From Syntrophotalea carbinolica DSM 2380 (GTDB lineage Bacteria; Desulfobacterota; Desulfuromonadia; Desulfuromonadales; Syntrophotaleaceae), in assembly GCF_000012885.1 (NCBI RefSeq), contig NC_007498.2:1922001-1986000 (forward strand): a stretch of DNA of 64,000 nt, given 5' to 3'. This document shows, piece after piece, positions 7,625-16,930 of this stretch; the stretch's first letter is position 1; each line of letters opens with the position of its first letter. A program made the translations under genes and the position numbers. Under the pieces are notes generated by a model. The model saw nothing but the letters and a program-made list of their open reading frames with translations, ran no database searches and had not been told where the DNA came from.

Positions 7625-9655
7625 TCACGGTTGGCGCAACGCCCGGATAAGTTGCACATACTGATGCTCCTCAAAGGGGATTTCGTAAAACAGTGCACGC
7701 AAAAAGCCGTGTTCCGATCCATCCAGTGCTCCGTATAATTTATTTTTGAGGCGTGTCACAGGGTACATCTCGGCTGAGTTGAGTATGGAAGCAACTCTGG
7801 AGTTAAACGGTTCACTCAAGGGCTCCTCGAAGAGCAAAGTCAGCGGTCGGGCATTGGAGAGATCTTCTTTGCCGACGGCCTTCATGACGCGATCGACATC
7901 GGTGTTATCGCTATCCCGTGCGTCAAAGATTTTTTCAAGAATTATAGCCTTACGATAAAAACCGTCTTCGGTACCTTCCGATTCACGAATCACATTGAGA
8001 TACGTATAGGCATTTAACATAATGGCGGGAATTTCCTTGCCAAGATGCGCCACCATCGGATTAAAGGGCGTGTTGTGATTGGCCAGCCACATATCGACCA
8101 CTTTGGATTGTTCCAGTCGTGCGGCAATAGGGGTAATGTATCGGAAGTAATCTTCAACCCGACCATCCAGGTTCGATTGATATGCCAACTGCAAAATACT
8201 CGTAACATCAGCAGGAAACAATTCGACAGCCTGCAGCTGATATGCAAAAAACAGGGCTTTTGCTTCTACGCCGGTGCTATATTCGGAAAGCTGCTGGTAT
8301 AAGTCGGCAAGCTCACGGGCGGCATAAGCCGCCAGGAAATAGGCATTGTCCGGAACGATGTCCTGATCGATACGCGCATGCCTCTGAAACAGAGCACAGT
8401 ACTTCAATAGCGGGCTCTCTACGGGGAACAGCGTTTCTATTTCATAGGCTTTGCGACGGGACTTGTAGTAGTCGGCAAGCATAATGGAAAGTTTACCGGT
8501 GGCATCCCACAGGCGATGCATGGAAATCAGGTAATTGCCGCGCTTGTAATATCCGTCTGCGGTAAAATTGCCGTTTGGAGCGGCATGAAGTGCCAGCAGG
8601 TCGAACAGTTCAATACCTTTATCCAGGTACGCAACGGCCATACCCGGCAGTTTTTCGAAGAAGCGCGTCGTGGCAACAGGATCGTTGGGATCGATCATGC
8701 GCCTGGTGACATAGGTCAAAAAACCCATGTACTGTCCCATAATCGTCGCCCTGCCCTTATTCGTGTCCGCCCAATAATAGGCTAACTGATAAAATTTACG
8801 TGCCGCATTGAATTTGGCGACCAGTTCATCGGGCTCCGTTGCCGCTTCGAAATCATTGCGATTGGCCGTCGCTTCAAGAAAAGCCACGGCAAAGTTAAGA
8901 TTGTAATTATCCGAGGAAACTCCGTCCATCCTCTCGACAATGGCTTTGACGAGATTTTTATAACCATTTTCGAGAGTAAGCTTGTTCTCGATGGACAAAA
9001 TCACTGTGCCCAGGGATGACAGATTGGGCATTTCCTGTTCGATAATCGCTCTACGGATAACCAGATGGGCAATGTTTTCATACAAGTGGGGCAACTCTTT
9101 AACAAAACCCACTTTGGCACGCGTGTCGTCCATCAGAATGTTATCGACTTCCTGTTTCAGCACGGTATTTTCCCACAAGGAATATACCGAGGCGACAAAA
9201 CCGGGACTGTCTTTATCCGCCATACGCCGGTACGCGGTCAGCAGATGCTTCCAAAACGCTACATCTCCCTGCGGATCCTCATCCGGGAACACCGACAAAG
9301 CGGTTTCGGCGTTGTCCAGATGCACCATTTCGTCGTTTGCCAGATACAGACAGAATTCCGCGAGAGCCAGGCGGTAATACTGGCTTAATGGCTTGCCGAC
9401 AAAGAGACTATCCTGTTGCAGGCGCCCATCGGGACCGGTGCCGGACGTGAGAGTATCGATCAATCCATCGCGGTAAGTTTCGAGACTGCTCCCGTACTCC
9501 ATGCTTTTTTCCTGCAAAAGACTTTGCAGGTCGCTTTTGGGATACCAGCTGAAACGATAAGCAACATCCAGCAGATTGTCCCACTGAGCTGCACCAGCCA
9601 GGGCCGGCAAAACCAACAGCACTCCAAGAACGATTGCCAATTTCATTGATTTCAT
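7625..9655 (-). CDS. Exported 676-residue protein of unknown function, last gene of the ExbB/ExbD/TonB-like operon
   Basis: I do not recognise this protein. The ATG at 9655 has GTGAGG about 8 bases upstream, follows the TonB-like gene by 16 bases and gives a clean signal peptide (MKSMKLAIVLGVLLVLPALA, cleavage after the following GA). The open frame extends 57 codons further but that part overlaps the upstream gene and is not protein-like. The mature protein has no further membrane segment and is rich in Leu, Tyr, Asp and Arg; it looks all-alpha and repeat-like, with TPR-like stretches such as LAYQSNLDGRVEDYFRYI (about 520-540). As last gene of a proton-channel/TonB-like operon it is probably the periplasmic or outer-membrane-facing component of that machine. 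Function unknown. Confidence 0.75.
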   Translation of the reverse strand: MKSMKLAIVLGVLLVLPALAGAAQWDNLLDVAYRFSWYPKSDLQSLLQEKSMEYGSSLETYRDGLIDTLTSGTGPDGRLQQDSLFVGKPLSQYYRLALAEFCLYLANDEMVHLDNAETALSVFPDEDPQGDVAFWKHLLTAYRRMADKDSPGFVASVYSLWENTVLKQEVDNILMDDTRAKVGFVKELPHLYENIAHLVIRRAIIEQEMPNLSSLGTVILSIENKLTLENGYKNLVKAIVERMDGVSSDNYNLNFAVAFLEATANRNDFEAATEPDELVAKFNAARKFYQLAYYWADTNKGRATIMGQYMGFLTYVTRRMIDPNDPVATTRFFEKLPGMAVAYLDKGIELFDLLALHAAPNGNFTADGYYKRGNYLISMHRLWDATGKLSIMLADYYKSRRKAYEIETLFPVESPLLKYCALFQRHARIDQDIVPDNAYFLAAYAARELADLYQQLSEYSTGVEAKALFFAYQLQAVELFPADVTSILQLAYQSNLDGRVEDYFRYITPIAARLEQSKVVDMWLANHNTPFNPMVAHLGKEIPAIMLNAYTYLNVIRESEGTEDGFYRKAIILEKIFDARDSDNTDVDRVMKAVGKEDLSNARPLTLLFEEPLSEPFNSRVASILNSAEMYPVTRLKNKLYGALDGSEHGFLRALFYEIPFEEHQYVQLIRALRQP

Positions 9656-9671
9656 TGAACGAGCCTCACTT

Positions 9672-11072
9672 CTAGGGATTAACGCATTGTATAGCAGTAC
9701 GAAGCGCATCGCACCTATCGCCAAAATTTTCAGGATTATAAACATCAACCTGCAACGTGTAGGCGTTCTCAGGGTATTTGTAAAAGAAAACCATATTTCG
9801 GATGGAACATTTCCCTGCAGTATCAAGCTCGGTGGCCAACCTGGTTTTCAAATCCAGTTCCGCATCGGGATCGATACAGGCCTTGAGTTGGTTGAGGCTG
9901 ATCATCCGCGCAGGGTCGTAGTGACCTTCTTCGACACCGTTGAAATCGATCGCGCCTGAGGCCAGACCATCTCCGACAGGAGCGGAATTCGACAATTCGG
10001 TACCACCCAGCGCTCCCGAAGCGGTTCCGGAACCAACGAGAACCGGCACATCGACATCTTCGGCTCCGCCAATAAGACCGACCCTTTCGCCTACACTGCG
10101 GGCGGCGTAATCGGACGGTGCCACAGCGGCCGTTCCCGGATTCCCTGCCTCGGCAACATTTCCGGCAACTCCAGATGCACCGCGAATGGCGACGGCGGGA
10201 CCGCCCGTTGCCGGCACGAAGGTTTTAGCGGTGCCACTACCCCGCATACTTTGAGTGGCATGAGAAACTTTAAGATTGCGTGATACACCCCCACTCGAGG
10301 GAAGATCGACCTCCGTTGCGGATCCGTTCGATAACCTTGGGGCACTGCGTGTGGGCATAGCCGAAGATGCCGTTTGGGACGTTTGACTGTAACGACCTTG
10401 CAGCGAGGAAGAACTTATTTCGAGCTCATTCGCCGAGCGCGCAGCAAAGGATGCGTCAGGCCGTCCGGCAGGCATCGGTCCCGAAGTCGGCGCGGCGTCA
10501 CGGTATGTACGGGCCACGGTGCGTGGTCCCGGCAGCAGCGTGTCGTTCGTCGCCTTTTTGGGCAAGGTTACCACTTGCCGAGGCCTGGCCACAGGTACGG
10601 ATTCAGGCCGCACAACCACCACGGCCGGCGGTGTTTTAACAGGTTTGGGTAACGGTAAGGATCGCGGCTTTTGCACTGTTTTGACCGGCTCGACCGGAAG
10701 TTGCGCCGGAGGTGGCATGACGACATCGACAGGTGCGGGTTCCGGTTGAGGCTCCTCAAGTACCATGGCAAGGATTTCAAGGGGGGGATTGTCCTGCTGC
10801 TCCATAGCTGGCAGCAAAAAGCTGGCAAGGCCGAACATCATAATCAGGAACAAGGATGCGGCGACCACGGAAAATATCTGACCCAGCGGAAAATCCCGCT
10901 TCAGCAGACCTGCCCAAACGCCCCAGAATCCTACCGAGGCGGAATGCAGTCGCTGTTCGTGAGCGACAACCTGCGCACGCCCTCTTCGGTCCGCATAGAT
11001 ATCCTGGGTAGCGCGCGGCTGGGGAATGTTGCATACGCCCCAACCATAAAGACTTTCCTTCAGAAAAATCAT
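9672..11072 (-). CDS. TonB-like energy-transducing protein
   Basis: 466 residues. About 60 cytoplasmic residues precede one transmembrane segment (about 62-90, FSVVAASLFLIMMFGLASFL). A Pro-rich stretch (about 95-170, with PEPAPVDVVMPPPAQLPVEP) and a long Ser/Gly/Ala linker (about 180-370) follow, then a small C-terminal domain (about 385-466). That is TonB/TolA architecture: anchor, periplasm-spanning rod, terminal binding domain. The terminal domain has four Cys (in KACIDPD, GKCSIRN, DRCDALR, IQCVNP), unusual for TonB and suggesting two disulfides; it lacks the YP motif of classical TonB. The start ATG overlaps the ExbD-like stop (ATGA) and has GGAGAG upstream. The long cytoplasmic N-terminus is also atypical. 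Homology to TonB is by architecture and neighbourhood, not clear sequence match. Confidence 0.65.
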   Translation of the reverse strand: MIFLKESLYGWGVCNIPQPRATQDIYADRRGRAQVVAHEQRLHSASVGFWGVWAGLLKRDFPLGQIFSVVAASLFLIMMFGLASFLLPAMEQQDNPPLEILAMVLEEPQPEPAPVDVVMPPPAQLPVEPVKTVQKPRSLPLPKPVKTPPAVVVVRPESVPVARPRQVVTLPKKATNDTLLPGPRTVARTYRDAAPTSGPMPAGRPDASFAARSANELEISSSSLQGRYSQTSQTASSAMPTRSAPRLSNGSATEVDLPSSGGVSRNLKVSHATQSMRGSGTAKTFVPATGGPAVAIRGASGVAGNVAEAGNPGTAAVAPSDYAARSVGERVGLIGGAEDVDVPVLVGSGTASGALGGTELSNSAPVGDGLASGAIDFNGVEEGHYDPARMISLNQLKACIDPDAELDLKTRLATELDTAGKCSIRNMVFFYKYPENAYTLQVDVYNPENFGDRCDALRTAIQCVNP

Positions 11073-11545
11073 GGTCCGGACTCTCCAGCCTCAGTTTCCG
11101 TTTGCACGACAGTACGGGTGCCATCCGTCCAAACTCTGGCAATAACGCCGGCAGCGTATAAAAAGTCCTGGCTCAAGGAACTCTTTTCCGGTAGAAGCAT
11201 GGGACGGATATTACGCTCCTTGAGCGCTGTCAGGGCCGGCAACAAGTCTTCCTTGGCAAGGATCTGCGCATCGCTGGCAGGGGTGGTTTTACCAACGCCC
11301 GCCTTGATCAATCGGTAAGGCGTGGGGTGCTTTTCCGACACAGCATACACCTGCAGTTCCCAAGCTTCCTGAACTTTGGCGATGGGAGCCATCTTGCCGT
11401 GCTCCGGCACCACCGGCACATCCATTTCAGCCAGTTTAATAGTAATATTGTCTGGCGCACTCGGAATCAGGCTGAGACTGATGAGGAGCAAAAAGGCCAG
11501 ATCGGTAAAGGAAAAAAGCCAGGTTTGGCCATTCTTCATTTTCAT
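11069..11545 (-). CDS. ExbD/TolR-like biopolymer transport protein
   Basis: 158 residues with the short cytoplasmic tail, single membrane segment and periplasmic domain of ExbD/TolR. The membrane segment WLFSFTDLAFLLLISLSLIP carries the Asp (residue about 16) that is the conserved proton-path residue in ExbD and TolR. The periplasmic part is longer than its recognisable core and diverges from classical ExbD. Start chosen at the ATG 11545 (K-M-K-N-G follows) with GGTGA about 5 bases upstream; a TTG further upstream is possible. It sits between the ExbB-like and TonB-like genes and overlaps the latter by 4 bases. Confidence 0.72.
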   Translation of the reverse strand: MKMKNGQTWLFSFTDLAFLLLISLSLIPSAPDNITIKLAEMDVPVVPEHGKMAPIAKVQEAWELQVYAVSEKHPTPYRLIKAGVGKTTPASDAQILAKEDLLPALTALKERNIRPMLLPEKSSLSQDFLYAAGVIARVWTDGTRTVVQTETEAGESGP

Positions 11546-11559
11546 AACGGTCACCAACC

Positions 11560-12231
11560 TTATTTATCGGAATCGTCTACTGCCAACTGTGCAATGGCCG
11601 CCAACCCCTCATCAATACGCCGGTGCGCAAGGGCATAAAATACCTTGCGAAGAAATTCCAGGAAGGTGAAACAGATAAGAGCGATAAAGGTTGTATAAAG
11701 AGCTGTGGCAATCCCGGCTACGGTTATCTCGCTGTTGAGGGTTCCGGAATTGGCAAGAAAATGGACAACCATACCGATAATGGTACCGATAAAACCCATG
11801 GGAGGCATAAGATTCGCCATCATCCCCACCGGATCCAGAAATTTCTCCTCGAAGTAACGCTCGCTGAACTGAAAAGCGGCATCACGAATAAAGGCATCCG
11901 GCGGGATAACCTTATCCGCGGTGCCACGTTGCTGCTCCTGTTCATAATGCAATTTGGTACGGGCAAAGAACGAGGCCGAGATCAATGCCAACGGCATTTT
12001 GATATCGGTATTTAAGTTGTACAGCGATTGCCGTCCTGAAAGCTTTCGGAAATCGTAGAAAGCGAGAGCTCGAAACGACTGAAAAGACTTGATAAGTGCA
12101 AACCCAAATATGCAGGCCATGATCATATAAACAATGAGTTGCAACAACCCTGAGTAGCTATTGATCAGGTAAGTCAGAACATCGATAATTCCGTTAGACA
12201 ATACGTTGAAAATGCTTTCTTGTTCTGGCAT
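11560..12231 (-). CDS. MotA/TolQ/ExbB-family proton channel
   Basis: 223 residues with three membrane segments: about 22-45 (LLQLIVYMIMACIFGFALI), about 135-160 (NLMPPMGFIGTIIGMVVHFL) and about 168-192 (GIATALYTTFIALICFTFLE). The second and third carry the family signatures GxIGTxxGM and IATALYTT. The family forms a pentameric channel whose proton flow drives an ExbD/TonB-type partner. ATG at 12231 has AGAGGTG 8 bases before it. The ExbD-like gene follows after 14 bases, so co-translation is expected. Which process is powered is unknown; it is not the tol-pal operon (no tolB, pal, ybgC). Confidence 0.82.
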   Translation of the reverse strand: MPEQESIFNVLSNGIIDVLTYLINSYSGLLQLIVYMIMACIFGFALIKSFQSFRALAFYDFRKLSGRQSLYNLNTDIKMPLALISASFFARTKLHYEQEQQRGTADKVIPPDAFIRDAAFQFSERYFEEKFLDPVGMMANLMPPMGFIGTIIGMVVHFLANSGTLNSEITVAGIATALYTTFIALICFTFLEFLRKVFYALAHRRIDEGLAAIAQLAVDDSDK

Positions 12232-12288
12232 ATACATCACCTCTGATATAGTTCCGCAACAACCGATCCGCGCGTGACCTAAGAGTAA

Positions 12289-12834
12289 TTAATTTGGAGT
12301 AAAAAGTTTGGCCTCAAGGCTGGCAGCGCCTTCGGCTAGACGGGTACAGCCCATCTCTGTCGGGTCCACAACCGCGTTTTGAATGGCGGTATCCTTTTTA
12401 TAGCGTTTGTTGAACAACTTTAAGAGCTTCCTGGCACGGCTATCCTGCCCGGTTTCTTCATAGATAAAAGCACTCAGGAGATTGACTTTGGCGACCTCAA
12501 GACGTGTCTCCACATGCTGCTGAGCCTCTGCGTCCTGAAGAATCGGCATGGCATAGAGTTCTACATATTTTTGCACTTCACAGCGAAAGCCCTGACCGTT
12601 ACAGGGTTTCTGGGCCTCTTCCGGAGTCATGCGCCGATGGGTATCCAACTCCAAAGCTGTCAGGCGAAAAACCTTAAGGTTCTGCCTGACATTTTCCAGA
12701 TAAAGTTTTTTCTGTGGGATAGACATGTGCCCCAACACAGGTGCTTTAGGCCAATCGGCTTTGTTACAGGCACAGCAACCGGAAAGTGCCAGAATCAGAA
12801 CCGCCACCCCCAGCAAAAGAGCTTGTTTTCTCAT
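12289..12834 (-). CDS. Putative lipoprotein, first gene of the ExbB/ExbD/TonB-like operon
   Basis: 181 residues. The N-terminus is a lipoprotein signal with lipobox LSGC (Cys20) followed by CACN; the residue after Cys20 is Cys, not Asp, so outer-membrane sorting is possible by the usual +2 rule. The mature part is hydrophilic, probably helical, with three further Cys (KPCNGQGFRCEV, MGCTRL). I do not recognise a family. ATG at 12834 has AAGGAG 6 bases upstream; a TTG five codons earlier is less likely. The ExbB-like gene starts 57 bases after it. Confidence 0.7.
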   Translation of the reverse strand: MRKQALLLGVAVLILALSGCCACNKADWPKAPVLGHMSIPQKKLYLENVRQNLKVFRLTALELDTHRRMTPEEAQKPCNGQGFRCEVQKYVELYAMPILQDAEAQQHVETRLEVAKVNLLSAFIYEETGQDSRARKLLKLFNKRYKKDTAIQNAVVDPTEMGCTRLAEGAASLEAKLFTPN

Positions 12835-13053
12835 GCATGACTCCTTCAAAGATTCTTTCGCGTATAAAAGTTAACCAGATATCACCAATAATTCCATTAA
12901 TCTGACGTAGATCGCATATGCCGCGGCATACCAGGGAACCGAAAAGCCCGGCCCCAAGCTTCAGCATACCTGGCACGGGACGTCTTGCAACATGTTCCCA
13001 ACACAATCTTAAACACCTCGAAAATTCATCGGCCCCATGTTCAACACCGCTTA

Positions 13054-13920
13054 TCAGCGATCCAGGGGGCACCCGACAGCGTTTACCGGTGTGCCGAAGG
13101 GCGTTTCGGGACAATGGTCAAGCGCATCTTCAACGCCATCCGCATCGCGGTCGCCTCGCGTTGGTGCAGGACACCCTGCCGCGGTTACGGTCACCCCCTC
13201 AGCCGTTTCCGGACAGAGGTCGCGATAATCCGGAACCCCATCGCGATCGGCATCCCTGGAGCACCCACGGCGAGTCACGGCAACTCCCGGGGGAGTTTCC
13301 AGGCACTCGTCCACCGCATCCAACACGCCATCGCCATCCGTATCGAGATATTCCCGCGTTTCCTGAGGCGTACCAAGCTGGAAAACCACCCCTGCCGAAC
13401 ATACCAAGTTCCAATATGTGTCAGACTGATGAGCGGAATCACCGACATTGATGTCCAGGGTGGGACGGATGTCACCCCGCAAGGCCAGGTTTTCTGTAAT
13501 GAAATACTTGACGCCGCCGCCAAAATTCAGCTGGAGATCGTCATCTGAACTCTGCCCTTCCGGCTTGATGAACAGGGCACCGGCACCGCCGGCAAGATAG
13601 GGAACCAGACGCCCGAAGGGACGGAAATGGTATAGAACATCGACGTGTGCATCCAATAAATGAACATCCCGTCCTACATATTCTGAAGGCGAGTAAGCCA
13701 GGACCCCTTCGACACTCCAAATCTCGGAAAAATTATAGCCGACGGCAAGGCCGGCGTTGATCGAATCGTCGAGCGCCTGGTTACCTTCGACCAGGCGACC
13801 ACCGACATATGGCGAGACAGTAAAGACATGGTACTTATTTTCAGCCATTGCGGTACCAGACAGCGTACTGGTGAATACGAACAAAAAAAGAGCATAAAAC
13901 AACAAGTTCTTTTGACGCAT
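13054..13920 (-). CDS. OprF-like outer-membrane beta-barrel protein with TSP3 repeats but no OmpA domain
   Basis: 288 residues: signal peptide (about 1-26, ending GTAMA), an eight-stranded OprF/OmpA-like barrel (about 27-190, with FGGGVKYFITENLALRGDIRP), then three thrombospondin type-3 calcium-binding repeats (about 200-288; DTDGDGVLDAVDECLETP, DADRDGVPDYRDLCPETA, DRDADGVEDALDHCPETP). In OprF-type proteins an OmpA C-terminal peptidoglycan-binding domain normally follows such repeats; here the frame stops right after GCPLDR. The next 200 bases in other frames show no OmpA motif. ATG at 13920 has AAGGAG 9 bases upstream; the longer open frame (to 14238) is not protein-like. Probably a porin or stress protein that cannot bind peptidoglycan. 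Confidence 0.8.
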   Translation of the reverse strand: MRQKNLLFYALFLFVFTSTLSGTAMAENKYHVFTVSPYVGGRLVEGNQALDDSINAGLAVGYNFSEIWSVEGVLAYSPSEYVGRDVHLLDAHVDVLYHFRPFGRLVPYLAGGAGALFIKPEGQSSDDDLQLNFGGGVKYFITENLALRGDIRPTLDINVGDSAHQSDTYWNLVCSAGVVFQLGTPQETREYLDTDGDGVLDAVDECLETPPGVAVTRRGCSRDADRDGVPDYRDLCPETAEGVTVTAAGCPAPTRGDRDADGVEDALDHCPETPFGTPVNAVGCPLDR

Positions 13921-14209
13921 AACCATGATCTCCTTGGATCCCATATAAAAGCCTTCATTGCACAACAAACCGACAGCCTCTTGTCTGACCTGACAAATGC
14001 TTGAAACAGTATAAGGTTTCACCTCGACGGATCGACCATGTAATAGCATACACATGAGACCACTTAAAGAAAAAAAACCTGGAATGCGGCACGGATAGGT
14101 ATAACCGAAACCTCTGCCTGACGGTGGCCTTGAGCACATAACCGTAGCAATAACCACACCACTAAAGAAGGGTAGCTGAAAAGATTTGGCTGTCGCGACA
14201 CTACGAAAG

Positions 14210-16369
14210 CTAATGCACTGCAGACAACTGCCCGGCAATTCGAGAGTCTGAATTGGCCGTCAGCTGTTTCATATCGGTAAGTACCGCCATGGCCTCCCCC
14301 ACATACAAATCCCCAGAGATTTCATCCGCCAGATTTTCAAAATCCTTATCGGGGGACAATCGTTTGGAGGCCAGATCCTCTACGAAATCTTCGGCGCCTG
14401 CTGCACGCAGAGCCGATCGCTCCTCAAGTATGTCGGTCAGCCTGACAGACCGCAGGGTATCCCGACTACGCTGGCGATTACGTCGTGTTTCTGCGACAAT
14501 GGCATCAAACCGGTGCCCATTTGTGACTCTTTGTTCGCTTAAACGACGTAATTCGGCCACATTCGGAAGGCGACTCCAGCGCTTGAATGGAACGTTCGTG
14601 ATCGTATCCCAGGGCAACGCATATTCGATATATTTTTCCCCGGATTCAAGAAAAGCCAATCGATCAGGCAAATGAATATCCGGCTCAACCCCCTTAACCT
14701 GAGTAGACCCGCCGTTTATCCGGTAAAATTTCTGCACGGTAACCTTTAAGGCACCCAAGGGCTTGAGTTTGGCCAGAGGACTATAGGTTAGCGGCTGATC
14801 CATGTCGAAAATAGCCTGAACCGTCCCTTTGCCATGCGTCCCGTCCCCACCCACGACAACGCCACGCCCATAGTCCTGTATCGCACCAGCCAGAATTTCA
14901 GAGGCCGAAGCGCTGAATCGGTTGACCATAACCACCAGCGGACCGCCATAGACGATACCCGGATCCTCGTCTTCAAAAACACGGATATCTCCATCACTGC
15001 TTTTCACCTGAACCACGGGGCCTGAGGCAATAAACAGACCGGCAACACTAATGGCATCGGACAGCGAACCGCCGCCGTTATTCCTTAAATCCAGAACAAG
15101 GCCGGTTATTCCCTGTTTTTTAAGCTGCTCCAACTCGCGCCGGACATCATCGGTAACATTGCGTGCCTGTCGTCCCTCGCGACTGCCCTGAAAATCTCGA
15201 TAAAAAGAGGGAATCCGCAAATAGCCATAACACTGGCCCTTGTGACCGGAAACCGGCACCGTGGTACTTTTGGCAAAACCCTCTTCGATTTCGACAACAT
15301 CACGAGTGATGGCAATCACCCGCTCGGCGCCGGTCGGCTTACGAATAGTCAGATGTACTTCCGTACCCTTCTTCCCTCTGATCAAACGCACGGCATCGCG
15401 TAAACGGGTTTCAGTGACATCTATCGGCTCCTGGTTCCCTTCTCCGACTTTAAGGATGATATCTTCAGCGGCCAGCTGCCCCTGCTTGGCAGCAGGACTC
15501 CCGGGGATGATTTCAACGACCCGGATGAACCCGTCATCTTCTCGCAAGGTCGCCCCGATACCCTCCAAGGAACCCTTCATATAGATTTCGAAATCTTCCA
15601 GGGCATCCGGTGCCAGATAAGCCGAATGCGGATCATAGGCTCGAACGAACGCATTGAGAAAACGCTCGAAATGATCTTTTTCCGTCTGCTCCAAAAGGCG
15701 ATCGAGAAGATGCTCCGTACTGCGCCGCACCTTTTGAACAGCCTGTTCAAGCAGGGCAGCGTCTATGACGGCCTTGACCGGAAGGGCTTTATGTTCCGAC
15801 GATGCAGCCGCCTTGTTTTGTTCTTCATACAGTTGAACATAACGCATCAGCACCTGGTATTTGAGGATCTGCTGCCAACGGTTTTTTAAACCGGCCATAT
15901 CCTCGGCATAGTCGATTTTTTCAGGATCAGTCTCAAAAACCTCGTTGACCGTAAAGTCGAACCCATGATCCAGAATCTCCGGAATCATCCCGGAAACCGT
16001 TTCCACCCGAAGCCGCAACAAACGCGCCCCGGTTTTAGGCAATGAAAGCTCGCCACGAACAATTTGATCATCAATATTGTGTCGTTCCGCACCCAATCGA
16101 TCGATGTCCTCGCGAATAAGAAATCTTTTTTGGTAATCGAGTTGTTGGGCATACAGATCGAAAGCCGCTGCGGACAAGGTGTCATCGAGGGCTTTATGAC
16201 TGAAATGATTGGTGCTCATTTGCTGGCTGATGAGATGCGTCAGGAGGCGGATTCTCAAATGCTCGAGATCTTCGGGAGGTTGTTGCGAGGCCAGGCCAAC
16301 CCAGGAACCGGAAACTGCGATCAGCAAAATAACGGCAAGCAGATAAAAGCGTATTTTTTTAAATTTCAT
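14210..16369 (-). CDS. prc: Tail-specific protease (C-terminal processing peptidase, S41)
   Basis: 719 residues, matching E. coli Prc (682) rather than the shorter CtpA group. A membrane/signal segment (about 7-28), an N-terminal helical domain, a PDZ domain (about 240-330, GIGATLREDDGFIRVVEII) and the S41 protease core follow. The catalytic Ser is in NRFSASASEILAGA and the Lys in GTHGKGTVQAIF, the Ser-Lys dyad of the family. The C-terminal DUF3340-like extension (about 560-690) is also present. Prc trims C-termini of periplasmic and membrane proteins. Start chosen at ATG 16369. Upstream are about 560 bases without a gene. A second S41 protease of the CtpA type lies at 32.1-33.4 kb. Confidence 0.93.
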   Translation of the reverse strand: MKFKKIRFYLLAVILLIAVSGSWVGLASQQPPEDLEHLRIRLLTHLISQQMSTNHFSHKALDDTLSAAAFDLYAQQLDYQKRFLIREDIDRLGAERHNIDDQIVRGELSLPKTGARLLRLRVETVSGMIPEILDHGFDFTVNEVFETDPEKIDYAEDMAGLKNRWQQILKYQVLMRYVQLYEEQNKAAASSEHKALPVKAVIDAALLEQAVQKVRRSTEHLLDRLLEQTEKDHFERFLNAFVRAYDPHSAYLAPDALEDFEIYMKGSLEGIGATLREDDGFIRVVEIIPGSPAAKQGQLAAEDIILKVGEGNQEPIDVTETRLRDAVRLIRGKKGTEVHLTIRKPTGAERVIAITRDVVEIEEGFAKSTTVPVSGHKGQCYGYLRIPSFYRDFQGSREGRQARNVTDDVRRELEQLKKQGITGLVLDLRNNGGGSLSDAISVAGLFIASGPVVQVKSSDGDIRVFEDEDPGIVYGGPLVVMVNRFSASASEILAGAIQDYGRGVVVGGDGTHGKGTVQAIFDMDQPLTYSPLAKLKPLGALKVTVQKFYRINGGSTQVKGVEPDIHLPDRLAFLESGEKYIEYALPWDTITNVPFKRWSRLPNVAELRRLSEQRVTNGHRFDAIVAETRRNRQRSRDTLRSVRLTDILEERSALRAAGAEDFVEDLASKRLSPDKDFENLADEISGDLYVGEAMAVLTDMKQLTANSDSRIAGQLSAVH

Positions 16370-16930
16370 CAATGGTCATCTTTCAGATAACCCCACGATC
16401 ACATGACAATGTTGATCCGGTGAACGGTAGCACGCGAAATACAACGGCAACCATCACCCAGCGATTCGGGGTATGTATGAGAGAAACAATCTGCCACAGG
16501 GCACCGGCATCAGGCTATCGCCGAGCCGGGCCCCGTTCTGAACATCTTCGTAAGCATAACTTTAATAACATACCTTGCAAGCATGCTCCGGTGCAACAAT
16601 ACCGGTGTAAGTTGTCGCAAATACACAACAGATATGCTCCTCCACCCTTCACGCCCGATGCCAGCCGACAGCTCTGCACGATCCACAAGCAGTACCTCAT
16701 GAAGGGCGCTTTGTTCTGCTTAACTGCGCATAAGTGCTTCCAAAAGTTCTCGTTTCAATTCCGGCCAGAAGCCTACAATGGAAAGAAAGACATGCTTTTC
16801 CTGATGCGGCTACTGCTCATACTGGACAACAGGTACAACGGCAAGCTGCAAAATCGTGAAATTGACCGTTCCAGGAGGTAAACAGCGCTCGCAACAATCC
16901 CACTCTATAAGTGCGATACGGATAATCGTT
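16370..16930. other. Gene-free interval between ppaC and prc
   Basis: About 560 bases with no convincing gene on either strand. A plus-strand frame at 16372-16881 (169 codons) and a minus-strand frame at 16515-16700 have unlikely composition and no ribosome-binding site. No terminator or strong promoter stood out. It should hold the prc promoter and the end of the ppaC transcript. Confidence 0.6.

Noticed and set aside
12764-13114. Remnant of the missing OmpA domain in another frame downstream of the porin
   Set aside because: The translation shows none of the conserved OmpA C-terminal residues.
16372-16881. 169-codon plus-strand frame in the prc/ppaC gap
   Set aside because: No ribosome-binding site, unlikely composition, no hydrophobic core pattern.
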